Assembly: GCF_014200305.1 (NCBI RefSeq)
Contig: NZ_JACHBL010000001.1
Span: 2,542,001 to 2,606,000 of the forward strand
DNA from: Neomicrococcus lactis
GTDB lineage: Bacteria > Actinomycetota > Actinomycetes > Actinomycetales > Micrococcaceae
Length of the DNA stretch: 64,000 nucleotides
Direction of reading: 5' to 3'
The position numbers and the translations under genes are program-made. Below, piece by piece: positions 7,059 to 17,013 of the stretch; the stretch's first letter is position 1, and every line of letters starts with the position of its first letter. The notes under the pieces were generated by a model. It searched no databases, had not been told where the DNA came from, and was given only the letters and a program-made list of their open reading frames with translations.

Positions 7059-8552
7059 TTAATCGTTCTGCGGGAAGCCCAAGTTGATGCCGCCGTGGCT
7101 TGGGTCAAGCCACTTGGTGGTGACTACCTTGCCGCGCGTGAAGAAATTGACGCCTTCCATGCCGTGAGCGTGGGAATCGCCGAAGAGCGAGTTCTTCCAG
7201 CCACCAAAGGAGTAGTACGCCATCGGCACCGGAATAGGCACGTTGATGCCTACCATGCCCACTTGAACCTCGTTCTCGAAGCGGCGAGCTGCGCCACCGT
7301 CGTTGGTGAAGATCGCGGTGCCGTTGCCGTACTGGTTGGCGTTGATGAGGGCCAAGCCTTCGTCATAGCTTGGAACGCGAACCACGGACAACACGGGACC
7401 GAAGATCTCGTCCGTGTAGATGCTCATCTCTGGCGTGACATGGTCAAACAGCGTGGGGTTCAAGAAGTAGCCCTCGCCGTCCGCGTCTGGCGTAGCCTTG
7501 CGGCCGTCTAGCACCACGGTTGCGCCGGCGGCCTCGCCAGCGTCAATGTAGCCGGACACCTTGTCGCGATGCTGCGAGGTAATGAGTGGTCCCATGTCGC
7601 AGCCACGCGTACCGTCGCCCACCTTGAGGGTCTTGGTGCGCTCGGCAATCTTCGCCACGAGCTCGTCCGCGACGGACTCCACAGCAACCACTACGGAGAT
7701 GGCCATGCAGCGCTCGCCCGCAGCACCGTAGCCGGCGTTGACGGCGGCGTCGGCGGCGAGGTCAAGATCGGCATCTGGAAGCACCAACATGTGGTTCTTC
7801 GCGCCACCCAAAGCCTGCACGCGCTTGCCGTGCGCGGTGCCGCGCTCGTAAACGTACTTCGCAATCGGCGTGGATCCCACAAACGAGACCGACTGAATCT
7901 TAGGGCTCTCCAAGAGCGTGTCCACGGCTTCCTTGTCACCGTGCACCACGTTGAAAACGCCAGCCGGAAGGCCAGCCTCTTCCCACAGCTTCGCCATCCA
8001 GTTCAGTGCGGACGGGTCCTTTTCGGACGGCTTGATGACCACGGTGTTGCCGGTGGCAATAGCTAGCGGGAAGAACCACATCGGCACCATGGCCGGGAAG
8101 TTGAACGGGGAAATGATGGCAACAGGGCCCAAAGGCTGGCGAATCGAGTGCACGTCGATCTTCGTCGAGGCATTCTCGGTGTACGCGCCCTTGAGAAGGT
8201 GCGGGATTCCGCATGCGAGCTCTACGACTTCCTGGCCGCGGGACACTTCACCCAATGCATCGGCGAGTACTTTGCCGTGCTCGCGCGTCAAGATCGCGGC
8301 GAGTTCATCCTTGCGAGCGTTCAAAAGCTCGCGGTAAGCGAAGAGCACCTGGACGCGGCGCGCAAGAGAGGTGTCGCGCCATGCGGGGAACGCGGCGGCG
8401 GCAGCGTCGATCGCCTGTTCAACCACGGCCTTGCTGGCTAGCTCAACTTGCCCAATGACTTCGCCAGTTGCGGGGTTGTGAATATCGCCCAAGCGCGCAT
8501 CCGCTGCCGGTGCGGTGAGTTCTCCGTTGATCCAGTGAGTAAGGGTGTTCAC
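7059..8552 (-). CDS. mmsA: CoA-acylating (methyl)malonate-semialdehyde dehydrogenase
   Basis: An aldehyde dehydrogenase of 497 residues. The oxyanion Asn is in PFNFPAM (N151), and the nucleophile is Cys282 in AGERCMAIS. The VFVGST-like glycine loop is present as VSFVGSTPIAKYV, and the C-terminus keeps the MmsA-type FFTRGKVVTTKW. MmsA enzymes oxidise malonate or methylmalonate semialdehyde to acetyl- or propionyl-CoA with NAD and CoA. The start is GTG 8552, preceded by GAGAGGA; an in-frame extension to 8879 runs back into the divergent pucR gene and is unlikely. With the downstream aminotransferase it forms a complete omega-amino acid to acyl-CoA route. Confidence 0.88.
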   Translation of the reverse strand: MNTLTHWINGELTAPAADARLGDIHNPATGEVIGQVELASKAVVEQAIDAAAAAFPAWRDTSLARRVQVLFAYRELLNARKDELAAILTREHGKVLADALGEVSRGQEVVELACGIPHLLKGAYTENASTKIDVHSIRQPLGPVAIISPFNFPAMVPMWFFPLAIATGNTVVIKPSEKDPSALNWMAKLWEEAGLPAGVFNVVHGDKEAVDTLLESPKIQSVSFVGSTPIAKYVYERGTAHGKRVQALGGAKNHMLVLPDADLDLAADAAVNAGYGAAGERCMAISVVVAVESVADELVAKIAERTKTLKVGDGTRGCDMGPLITSQHRDKVSGYIDAGEAAGATVVLDGRKATPDADGEGYFLNPTLFDHVTPEMSIYTDEIFGPVLSVVRVPSYDEGLALINANQYGNGTAIFTNDGGAARRFENEVQVGMVGINVPIPVPMAYYSFGGWKNSLFGDSHAHGMEGVNFFTRGKVVTTKWLDPSHGGINLGFPQND

Positions 8553-8619
8553 GCTATTCCTCTCGATAACAACTTCTCTTTCCTCGATTGTTTCGTGGCC
8601 GCGCTCACACCGATACCCA

Positions 8620-8663
8620 CAACTTGTAAACAAAATCCGACTAATATTGACAACATGCAAACA
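8620..8663 (+). promoter_or_regulatory. mmsA-pucR intergenic control region: direct repeats and -10
   Basis: Two 13-base repeats, CAACTTGTAAACA (8620-8632) and CAACATGCAAACA (8651-8663), differ at two positions and are 31 bp apart, about three helical turns. TAATAT (8642-8647) between them would put the pucR transcription start at or next to its ATG (8655), suggesting a leaderless mRNA. The repeats are candidate PucR autoregulatory sites; this is an inference. Confidence 0.4.
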
Positions 8664-10316
8664 ATTGCCTCGATTTTGGCGCTCGATACCGTCATGAGAG
8701 GCGAACCAGAGCTCCTCCTGGGCTCGGAAAGACTCAACGACCCCGTGCGTTGGGTTCACGTCGCCGGCACCCGCGACCTCACCGGTCTCCTCCAAGGCGG
8801 CGAACTTGTGCTCGCGACCGCCGCCATCGCCTCGCCAACTGCCGCGAGCGCTCGCAATTTTCTGGAAGCCCTTGCGCAAGAGGGCGCGGCAGCTCTGTTC
8901 GTCGAGGCGCCGGATTCACGTCCTGAGTACGACGACGCAGCTCGGCTTCTTCAGAACGCCGCGGCCCAGGTGGGGGTTGAGTTCCCGGTAGTTCAGCTGC
9001 ACCGGGAAGTGCGGTTCGTGGAGATCACGCAAAGCGTGCATGAACTGATCGTGGCCGAGCAGTTCAGCAAGGTTGAACGCGCCCGCCAACTTCATGAGGA
9101 GTTCATGAATCTCAGCGTGAGGGGCGCCAGCCAAGAGGACATCGTGGAAGCCGCCGCTCGGCTGGTGGGTGAGCCCGTGATTCTTGAAGATCGTCAGCAC
9201 AGGGTGCTGTCATGGTCAGCGAACTCGGACCGTGCGCTAGAGCCGTGGACCCGCCACGAACCACTCGAAGAGGTCGCCCTCGAACTTCATTGGATCCGCA
9301 GCGATGTGGGAGTGGGCGGTCACCACTGGGCGCAACTTGTCATTCCCCTGCAGGAAGCGACGAACCATCGTGATGAGGAGTGGGCGTCGGATGCTGTCTT
9401 GGTGCTCGAGCGCGCGGCCCAAGCCTTGACTATCAGCCGGCTGGCTGGCCGTGACGAGCGAGCAGTCGTGCAGCGTGCACGATCAGCCTTCCTCAGCGAC
9501 GCGGCTACCACCGCGGGACTCAGCGCCGTGCGCCGTCGTGAACTCAACGTGCGCGCGCAAGCCCTGGGTCTCGGAAGTGCACAGCGGTACTTGCCTGGCG
9601 TCGTCGTACTCAAAGAGGAAATACCGCAAGCCGCCGAACATCCCTCGCGACGCTATGCGCCGGGGGAGCGGCAGAACCAAGAAATTGAACTGATTGAGCA
9701 CCTATACCGCACCGCCGCAGCACGACGGATTCCATTGCTGGCGGCCACCACCACCAGCGGTCAAGTAGGGGTTCTGGTAGGTCTTGGCGCGGTCGCGGAG
9801 GGTACCGCTGCCCGTGCCGCGGAAGACCAGACGCTCGCTGAGATATTTGCGTCCGTGGATATGACTGCCCTGCGGATCGGGGTGGGGGATAGTGCTGTGG
9901 AAGCAGTCGACGCCGCCGCTGGACTGGCCGCCGCCGCGAAAGTGGCACACACGGCGGCCTCGCTCATCTCCCCAACGCACTCGTTCTACAGGACAGTAGA
10001 TTTGCGGCTGCACGGATTGCTCTCGCAGCTCGCTGAAGACCAGCGAGTGGCGGATTTCGTGGAAGCGGAACTGGGCGCGCTACTGCATCCCGTGGATGAG
10101 CCAGCGCTCGAACTGCTCACCGCGTTCATTGAAGCCGGCGGAAACCGCTCGATTGTGGCACGCGAAAAGTTCTTATCCCGGCCAGCCGTGTATGCCCGGC
10201 TTGCGCGCATCGAAGAGCGGTTAGGGGTGTCCTTGGAGGATGCCGCCTCGAGAACCTCGCTACATGTGGCGCTGCTGGCCAGAGAAATCAGCGATGGACG
10301 AACATCACCTTCATGA
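8655..10316 (+). CDS. PucR-family transcriptional regulator
   Basis: A protein of 553 residues starting MQTIASILALDTVMRGEPEL, with the PucR N-terminal ligand domain (about residues 5-130) and a C-terminal PucR helix-turn-helix (VAREKFLSRPAVYARLARIE). PucR proteins activate purine, polyamine or amino-acid catabolic genes. Here the gene diverges from the mmsA-aminotransferase operon and precedes the gamma-glutamyl-GABA hydrolase, so it probably controls both. No Shine-Dalgarno is seen before the ATG; TAATAT 7-8 nt upstream suggests leaderless translation. Longer in-frame starts would overlap the mmsA coding region. Confidence 0.87.
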   Translation: MQTIASILALDTVMRGEPELLLGSERLNDPVRWVHVAGTRDLTGLLQGGELVLATAAIASPTAASARNFLEALAQEGAAALFVEAPDSRPEYDDAARLLQNAAAQVGVEFPVVQLHREVRFVEITQSVHELIVAEQFSKVERARQLHEEFMNLSVRGASQEDIVEAAARLVGEPVILEDRQHRVLSWSANSDRALEPWTRHEPLEEVALELHWIRSDVGVGGHHWAQLVIPLQEATNHRDEEWASDAVLVLERAAQALTISRLAGRDERAVVQRARSAFLSDAATTAGLSAVRRRELNVRAQALGLGSAQRYLPGVVVLKEEIPQAAEHPSRRYAPGERQNQEIELIEHLYRTAAARRIPLLAATTTSGQVGVLVGLGAVAEGTAARAAEDQTLAEIFASVDMTALRIGVGDSAVEAVDAAAGLAAAAKVAHTAASLISPTHSFYRTVDLRLHGLLSQLAEDQRVADFVEAELGALLHPVDEPALELLTAFIEAGGNRSIVAREKFLSRPAVYARLARIEERLGVSLEDAASRTSLHVALLAREISDGRTSPS

Positions 10317-10354
10317 TTCCCAGTCAGAGCGCAACTCCGGAGTAACCTATCGGA

Positions 10355-11146
10355 ATGGATGAGAATCGAACGCCTCTCGAGGTTCACCCAGTGATTGGGC
10401 TGTCCTACGCGCGCTCCGCACCTTCCTATTCGGACGAATACCGCAGCCAAATCATTGAGTTGGCCGAGCGAGTCCAGAGCTACCTTTTGGCCGGTGGCGC
10501 CGACGTCATCATGCTGGACGCAAGCGTTGACGGTGTGCCGGACATGCACCGACTCGACGGCGTGGTGGTCATGGGTGGCGGCGACGTCGACCCGGAGCTC
10601 TACCACTCCGAAGGCGACCCATCGATCTCCTTTGTGGACGCAGCCGCGGACCGTTTTGAATCCTCGTTGATTCGCCGAGCCGTGGAAAGTTACACGCCGG
10701 TCCTTGGAATATGTCGCGGCATGCAGGTCATGAACGTAGCTTTCGGCGGAAGCCTCATTGAAGATTTGGGTGCTGAGTCTATGCACCGGTCCGGTTCTTC
10801 GGAGACGTCCATGGTGGATCATCCGGTGCAGATCGTGGAAGATTCCTTGCTGTTTTCGCTGATGCGGACGCCGGAAATTCAGGTGCGCTCTTCGCACCAC
10901 CAAGCCGTGCAGCGGCTCGCGAACACTCTTCAAGTGAGTGCGTGGGCTGAGGATGGCGTGGTGGAAGCGATCGAAGCGAAGCACCAGCCCGGCGTGGAGA
11001 CGCCGTGGGTGCTCGGCGTGCAGTGGCATCCCGAGGATAAGGGCACCGTTCCAGGGCAGCTTGAGACGCTGACTTCGGCGTTAGTGAAGGAAGCGGAGCG
11101 CAATCAGCTGCGCAAGAGCGACTTGATGAGCGCTCAGAGTCACTAG
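10355..11146 (+). CDS. puuD: Gamma-glutamyl-gamma-aminobutyrate hydrolase family (PuuD-like)
   Basis: A class I glutamine-amidotransferase fold (peptidase C26) of 263 residues. The nucleophile Cys is in LGICRGMQVMN, and the His and Glu are in GVQWHPED; the oxyanion strand is GVVVMGGGDVDP. In the Puu pathway this enzyme releases GABA from gamma-Glu-GABA. It lies 38 bp after pucR and before a strong terminator, so it forms a two-gene unit with pucR. Its presence beside an FAD amine oxidase supports a glutamylated putrescine route, although no glutamylputrescine synthetase is seen in the window. Confidence 0.88.
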   Translation: MDENRTPLEVHPVIGLSYARSAPSYSDEYRSQIIELAERVQSYLLAGGADVIMLDASVDGVPDMHRLDGVVVMGGGDVDPELYHSEGDPSISFVDAAADRFESSLIRRAVESYTPVLGICRGMQVMNVAFGGSLIEDLGAESMHRSGSSETSMVDHPVQIVEDSLLFSLMRTPEIQVRSSHHQAVQRLANTLQVSAWAEDGVVEAIEAKHQPGVETPWVLGVQWHPEDKGTVPGQLETLTSALVKEAERNQLRKSDLMSAQSH

Positions 11147-11175
11147 GATTCAGCTGTTTTTTCGTGTGTTTTCGT

Positions 11176-11202
11176 GGGGGCTATAGCTGTAGCCCCCCGT
11201 CT
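11176..11202 (+). terminator. Intrinsic terminator after puuD
   Basis: GGGGGCTA (11176-11183), a TAGCTG loop and TAGCCCCC (11190-11197) are followed by a short T-rich stretch (GTCTTTT). It is placed 30 nt after the puuD stop. Confidence 0.75.
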
Positions 11203-11246
11203 TTTGTGCGGCCCAAATCAGTAGTACAAACCGCGACTTTAAGAAG

Positions 11247-11300
11247 TAACGGCGACGGTAATCCAAGCCCTCAAAGGTGCTTAGGAAACCGTCGCCGTTA
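11247..11300 (-). terminator. 13-bp inverted repeat downstream of the putrescine aminotransferase
   Basis: TAACGGCGACGGT (11247-11259) and ACCGTCGCCGTTA (11288-11300) are exact complements with a 28-nt spacer. They lie about 100 nt past the minus-strand aminotransferase stop and are probably its terminator or a processing hairpin; the large loop and missing T-run leave doubt. The rest of 11303-11398 shows nothing recognisable. Confidence 0.45.
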
Positions 11301-11398
11301 GTCCGCAGAATGGTTGTGGTCACGCTGCGAACGTCCGACTCGCGCAGGGTCTCGCCCGAACACGCGCCGGAAGTATTTAGTTGAACGAAATCTAGTTA

Positions 11399-12793
11399 TT
11401 AGATCTTAGTACTTGCTTCGGTCAACACGCTACGCAGGATGCCCTCAATCTCGTCAAACTCCTTTTGACCGATCGTGAGTGGCGGCGCCAACTGGATGAC
11501 GGGGTCGCCACGGTCATCCGCGCGGCAGTACAAGCCGGCGTCGTAAAGTGCGGTGGACAGGAAGCCGCGGAGCAAGCGCTCCGACTCGTCGTCGTTGAAC
11601 GTTTCCTTGGTTTCCTTGTCCTTCACAAGCTCGATGCCGTAGAAGTAGCCTGCACCGCGAACGTCGCCAACAATCGGCAGATCCAACAACTTGGACAGCG
11701 TTGCCTTGAAGGCATCCGCGTTGTCCTTGACGTTCTGGTTCAGGCCTTCTCGCTCCATGATGTCCAGGTTGGCCATGGCAACCGCGGCAGACACTGGGTG
11801 ACCGCCGAAGGTGTAGCCGTGGTAAAACGTGGTGTCGCCCTTGGTGAATGGTTCAAAGAGCTTGTCAGAAGCGATCATGGCGCCGATAGGGGAGTAGCCG
11901 GAGGTCAGGCCCTTGGCGCACGTGATGATGTCCGGGGTGTAGCCGAAGTCAACGCAAGCGAACATGGAGCCGATGCGGCCGAAGGCGCAAATGACTTCGT
12001 CAGAGACCAAGAGGACGTCATACTCGTCGCAGATCTCACGCACGCGCTGGAAGTATCCGGGAGGTGGTGGGAAGCAACCGCCTGAGTTCTGAACTGGTTC
12101 CAAGAACACGGCCGCTACGGACTCGGCGCCTTCGAACTCGATGGCTTCGCGAATACGCTCTGCCGCCCAGATGCCGAAGTCCTTCTCGTTGTCTTCGAAC
12201 TGCTCCGGAGCGCGGTAGAAGTTGGTGTTCGGAACGCGGAAGGTGCCGGGAACCAAAGGCTCGAACGGCGTCTTCATACCCGGCAAGCTGGTGATGGCCA
12301 AAGCGCCCTGAGGGGTGCCGTGGTAGGCGAGCGCACGGGAAATGACCTTGGTCTTGCCCGGCTGACCCTGAAGCTTCCAATACTGCTTAGCCAGCTTGAA
12401 TGCGGACTCCACGGCCTCGCCGCCACCTGTTGTGAAGAACACGCGGTTCAGGTCCCCAGGAGCGTAGTCAGCGAGACGTTCGGCCAAGTCAATGGCAGGT
12501 TCATGGGCGTAGGACCACAGTGGGAAGAAGGACAGCTTCTTGGCCTGCTCTTGAGCAACGGCGGCGAGCTCTTCGCGACCGTGACCCACCTGAACTACGA
12601 ACAAACCGGACAGGCCATCGATGTAGCCCTTGCCCTTATCGTCGTAAATCATGTGGCCTTCGCCGCGCGTGATCACGGGGACGTTGCCGCCGCCCACGAT
12701 GCCGCTGTGGCGAGCCATATGCATCCACAAGTGGTCGCGAGCGGCCTGTTGGCGGTCCGTTCCCTTGGGAGTAGTGCTGTTGGACGTTGTCAT
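11399..12793 (-). CDS. Class III aminotransferase, putrescine-pyruvate (SpuC) type
   Basis: A PLP enzyme of 464 residues. Asp265 is in LVSDEVICAFGRIG and the catalytic Lys294 in TCAKGLTSGYSPIGAM. The substrate-facing motifs GGCFPPPPGYF and FYHGYTFGGHPV match the omega-transaminases acting on putrescine/cadaverine or aromatic amines with pyruvate. Its start overlaps the stop of the Lrp regulator by 4 nt (ATGA), so the two are one transcript and the regulator probably responds to this pathway. Adjacent divergent genes encode a spermidine/putrescine importer, which supports a polyamine substrate. Confidence 0.87.
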   Translation of the reverse strand: MTTSNSTTPKGTDRQQAARDHLWMHMARHSGIVGGGNVPVITRGEGHMIYDDKGKGYIDGLSGLFVVQVGHGREELAAVAQEQAKKLSFFPLWSYAHEPAIDLAERLADYAPGDLNRVFFTTGGGEAVESAFKLAKQYWKLQGQPGKTKVISRALAYHGTPQGALAITSLPGMKTPFEPLVPGTFRVPNTNFYRAPEQFEDNEKDFGIWAAERIREAIEFEGAESVAAVFLEPVQNSGGCFPPPPGYFQRVREICDEYDVLLVSDEVICAFGRIGSMFACVDFGYTPDIITCAKGLTSGYSPIGAMIASDKLFEPFTKGDTTFYHGYTFGGHPVSAAVAMANLDIMEREGLNQNVKDNADAFKATLSKLLDLPIVGDVRGAGYFYGIELVKDKETKETFNDDESERLLRGFLSTALYDAGLYCRADDRGDPVIQLAPPLTIGQKEFDEIEGILRSVLTEASTKI

Positions 12794-13308
12794 GGTGTAC
12801 CCCAGTTATAGATTTGTTTGCGGAGCGAGAGATACATGAAGGTCTCAGTCTCTCGAACGTTTTTGATGGCTCGGATTTTGTGGATGATGTCCAGCAGAGC
12901 GTGGTCGTTTTCGCACACCACTTCCGCGAGGACATCGAATTTGCCGGCCGTCACCACGCAATAGTCAACGGCTGAGAGTCTTGCGATCTCGTCAGCTGTT
13001 TCAACCATGTCGCCCGAGCAGCGCACGCCGATCATGGCGTGGCGTGGGAAGCCGAGTTGGAGTGGATCCGTCACGGCCACGATCTGGATCACCTTTGAAT
13101 CAAGAAGCTTTTGGACTCGTTGACGCACGGCGGCTTCGGAAAGACCAACGGCCTTGCCGATGGACGCATAGGAGCGACGGCCATCTTCTTGAAGGTGGCC
13201 AATAATGTCTTTACTCAGGTCATCGAGCGGGAACCGATCCGCCGCGAATGACTCCGCGTACTCGATACGCGCCCCGGGCGCTGCCCGGTCGCCGGCTTCA
13301 CTTGCCAC
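12790..13308 (-). CDS. Lrp/AsnC-family regulator
   Basis: A protein of 172 residues with an N-terminal winged helix (LDDLSKDIIGHLQEDGRRSY, then IGKAVGLSEAAVRQRVQKLL) and a C-terminal RAM/ligand-binding domain (GVRCSGDMVETADEIARLSA). The GTG start at 13308 has AGGAGG 8 nt upstream. About 28 residues precede the HTH, longer than typical Lrp proteins. Translationally coupled to the putrescine-type aminotransferase and divergent from the polyamine ABC operon, it likely binds the 13309-13604 region and controls both. Confidence 0.87.
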   Translation of the reverse strand: MASEAGDRAAPGARIEYAESFAADRFPLDDLSKDIIGHLQEDGRRSYASIGKAVGLSEAAVRQRVQKLLDSKVIQIVAVTDPLQLGFPRHAMIGVRCSGDMVETADEIARLSAVDYCVVTAGKFDVLAEVVCENDHALLDIIHKIRAIKNVRETETFMYLSLRKQIYNWGTP

Positions 13309-13447
13309 GCGCTATCTACCTCCTGGAAATCTGAGATGTGTCTCGAGCGTAGCGAGAAAAGTTTCCAATGGAAAGAGGAAAACGTCATCCAATTCTGAGA
13401 CGTGCAACGGATTTCGTCGTCGTAACAAAAAATTAACACTTAAACTA

Positions 13448-13476
13448 TTGTCACGGCCCCGTAGTGCTGGCATGAT
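13448..13476 (+). promoter_or_regulatory. Candidate promoter of the polyamine importer operon
   Basis: TTGTCA (13448-13453), a 17-bp spacer and CATGAT (13471-13476) match sigma-70-type elements at 5/6 and 4/6 positions. It would give a leader of about 120 nt before the binding-protein start at 13605. The rest of the 296-bp divergent region shows AT-rich tracts but no clear Lrp palindrome. Confidence 0.4.
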
Positions 13477-13604
13477 TCTTTTCGATCTCCCGTTGCGTGG
13501 CGTCACCAAGAGTTCGTGAAAAAGTTGGCGAAAATGGTGGCCGCCGCAAGACGCCAGATACCGTCCGTTCCCAAGGTTCGGCCCAGCTATTTAGGAGTCC
13601 ACAC

Positions 13605-14849
13605 ATGACCACGCGACGCCCACTCGATCAGCATCCAGATCCGCGCATTCGTGCCATCATCAAATCCCAAATGAACCGACGCTCTCTCCTCTTGGGCGCT
13701 GGCGGGCTTGGACTTGCGGGAATGCTCTCCGCGTGCGGTACTTCGGGATCCGCGTCCAATTCCTCTGCTACCGGATCAGCAACGGCCGCGGGTCCATCTG
13801 CTGCAATTGACAAGTCCGCAACGGAAAAGACCGTTTCATGGGCCAACTGGACCCTCTACTTGGACTATGACGAAACCACGAAGTCCTACCCATCCCTTGC
13901 CGAGTTTGAAAAGCAGACCGGCATCAAGGCGAATTACGCCGAAGACATCGATGGCAATGACTCTTACTACGGCAAGGTCCAGGCGCAGCTCGCTGCAGGC
14001 CAAGACATAGGCCAGGACATCATCACGCTCACTGACTGGATGGCCGGCCGCGTGATCCGCCAGGGCTACACCCAAGCGTTTGATCTCGCCAACATTCCAA
14101 ATGCCAAGAACCTTCGTTCCGCACTCCAGAATGTGGACTGGGATAAGGGTCGCAAGAACTCGTTGACGTGGCAGACCGGCTTTGCTGGCATCGCTTGGAA
14201 TAAGGAAAAGATTCCGGGCGGACTCAAGACGATCGACGACCTGTGGAAGCCAGAGCTCAAGGGTCGTGTTGAGGTCCTCGACGAAATGCGCGACACCATG
14301 GGTCTGCTCATGATGGCCGACGGCGTAGACATCGCAGGTTCTTGGGGCGACACCGAATTCGATAAGGCGCTCGAGACTTTGACGAAGCAGATTGACTCCG
14401 GCCAGATCCGCCAGGTCAAGGGCAACTCCTACAAGGAGGACCTCGTCTCCGGCGATGCGCTGGCAGTCATTTGCTGGTCCGGCGATATCACCCAGCTCAA
14501 CTTTGAGAATGACGACAAGTGGGAGTTCGCCATTCCGGAATCCGGTGGCACCCTGTGGAGCGACAACATGATGATTCCCATCGGTTCGCAGCACAAGAAG
14601 AACGCTGAAGAGCTCATGAACTACTACTACGATCCCGAGGTTGCTGCGACCGTGGCCGCCTACGTGAACTACATTTCACCGGTTGAAGGCGCCAAGGAAG
14701 CCATGGAAAAGGTTGATCCTTCGCTTGTGGACAACAAGCTGATTTTCCCATCGGACGAAGACCTCAAGCAGGTTCACGCGTTCCGCAGCTTGACCCCTGA
14801 AGAAGAAACCAACTTCGGCAACAAGTTCCAGACCGCGATTGGCGTCTGA
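13605..14849 (+). CDS. Spermidine/putrescine ABC transporter, binding lipoprotein (PotD/F-like)
   Basis: A protein of 414 residues at ATG 13605, with TAGGAG 7 nt upstream; the longer upstream frame has no such site. An N-terminal twin-arginine pattern (MNRRSLLLGAGG) is followed by the lipobox LSAC, so it is probably exported by Tat and lipid-anchored. The mature part is a periplasmic-binding fold of the PotD/PotF group (VSWANWTLYLDYDE, DIITLTDWMAGRVIRQG, DALAVICWSGDI). It opens the operon with the ATPase and two permeases and would supply polyamines to the adjoining catabolic enzymes. Confidence 0.9.
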   Translation: MTTRRPLDQHPDPRIRAIIKSQMNRRSLLLGAGGLGLAGMLSACGTSGSASNSSATGSATAAGPSAAIDKSATEKTVSWANWTLYLDYDETTKSYPSLAEFEKQTGIKANYAEDIDGNDSYYGKVQAQLAAGQDIGQDIITLTDWMAGRVIRQGYTQAFDLANIPNAKNLRSALQNVDWDKGRKNSLTWQTGFAGIAWNKEKIPGGLKTIDDLWKPELKGRVEVLDEMRDTMGLLMMADGVDIAGSWGDTEFDKALETLTKQIDSGQIRQVKGNSYKEDLVSGDALAVICWSGDITQLNFENDDKWEFAIPESGGTLWSDNMMIPIGSQHKKNAEELMNYYYDPEVAATVAAYVNYISPVEGAKEAMEKVDPSLVDNKLIFPSDEDLKQVHAFRSLTPEEETNFGNKFQTAIGV

Positions 14850-14852
14850 TAG

Positions 14853-16021
<1,169 letters not shown>

Positions 16022-16022
<1 letters not shown>

Positions 16023-16993
16023 TGAGTGACATCAACACCGTGAAAGGTCCTGACGTTAGATCAGACTCAGCGGGGCTTCGGAAGTCTAAGAAAGACGATG
16101 ACTTCCGGAGTCCAGAAGAAATTGCGGCCGAGAAGAAGCGTGGTCGAGTAGGTCAGGCGCTGGTGCTCCCGGGCTTCATCTTCTTGTTGCTCTTCTTTGC
16201 GGCCCCCGTCGTCGTCATGCTCGCCATGTCGCTTTACACCAAGCCGCCAGGGGCGGATATTGGTGAGTTCGCGCCAGCGTTGCAATTCAGCAACTATGCC
16301 GACGCTATTTCGCAGTACTGGGAACCGCTCCTGCGCTCCTTCGGCTTTGCAGCGATCGCCACGATTCTTGCTCTGCTGATTGGCTATCCCATGGCTTATC
16401 TCGTGGCCGTGAGACTTCGCGCGCACCGGCTCTTGTCTTCGATTTTGCTGGTTCTTCTCATTGCGCCTTTCTTCTCTTCCTTCATTTTGCGTACGCAAGC
16501 GTGGAAGCAGATCTTGGCGGATGAAGGTCCCGTGGTTTCTATTTTGCGTGCCATCGCGATTCTTCCGCCAGATGGGCGACTCACGGCATCGGCGGTGGCA
16601 GTGGTTGCAGGTTTGACCTACAACTTCTTGCCCTTCATGACCCTACCGATTTACGCGAGCCTCGAACGCATGGACACCCGCCTCATCGAGGCTTCGGGCG
16701 ACCTGTACGCTTCGCCGTTTACGACGTTCCGTAAGGTCACGTTGCCGCTGTCCATGCCGGGCGTTTTCGCTGGCACCTTGTTGACCTTCATCCCGGCCTC
16801 CGGTGACTACGTCAACGCAGCGATCTTGGGCAACAACCGGGATACCACCATGATCGGTCAGGTCATCGACTCGCGGTTCTTCCGCATCGTGGACTACCCC
16901 ACGGCGTCGGCGCTCTCCGCCATTCTGATGGTGGCGATCCTGATCCTTGTGATGCTCTATATCCGCCGCTTCGGCACTAAAGATCTTTTCTAA
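16022..16993 (+). CDS. potB: Polyamine ABC transporter permease (PotB)
   Basis: An inner-membrane permease of about 323 residues. It has a soluble charged N-terminus (about 45 residues, KKDDDFRSPEEIAAEKKRG), then six membrane helices beginning at VLPGFIFLLLFFAAPVVVML. The EAA loop that docks on the ATPase is EASGDLYASPFTTFRKVTLP. The ATG at 16022 overlaps the potA stop; a GTG at 16019 is also in frame. The C-terminus ends in a basic YIRRFGTKDLF tail. Confidence 0.9.
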
Positions 16994-17013
16994 GAAAACT
17001 TCCAGGAGAACTG

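Noticed and set aside
8553-8879. N-terminal extension of the semialdehyde dehydrogenase
   Set aside because: The extension covers the divergent promoter and the pucR start; the GTG at 8552 has a good ribosome binding site and matches the family's N-terminus.
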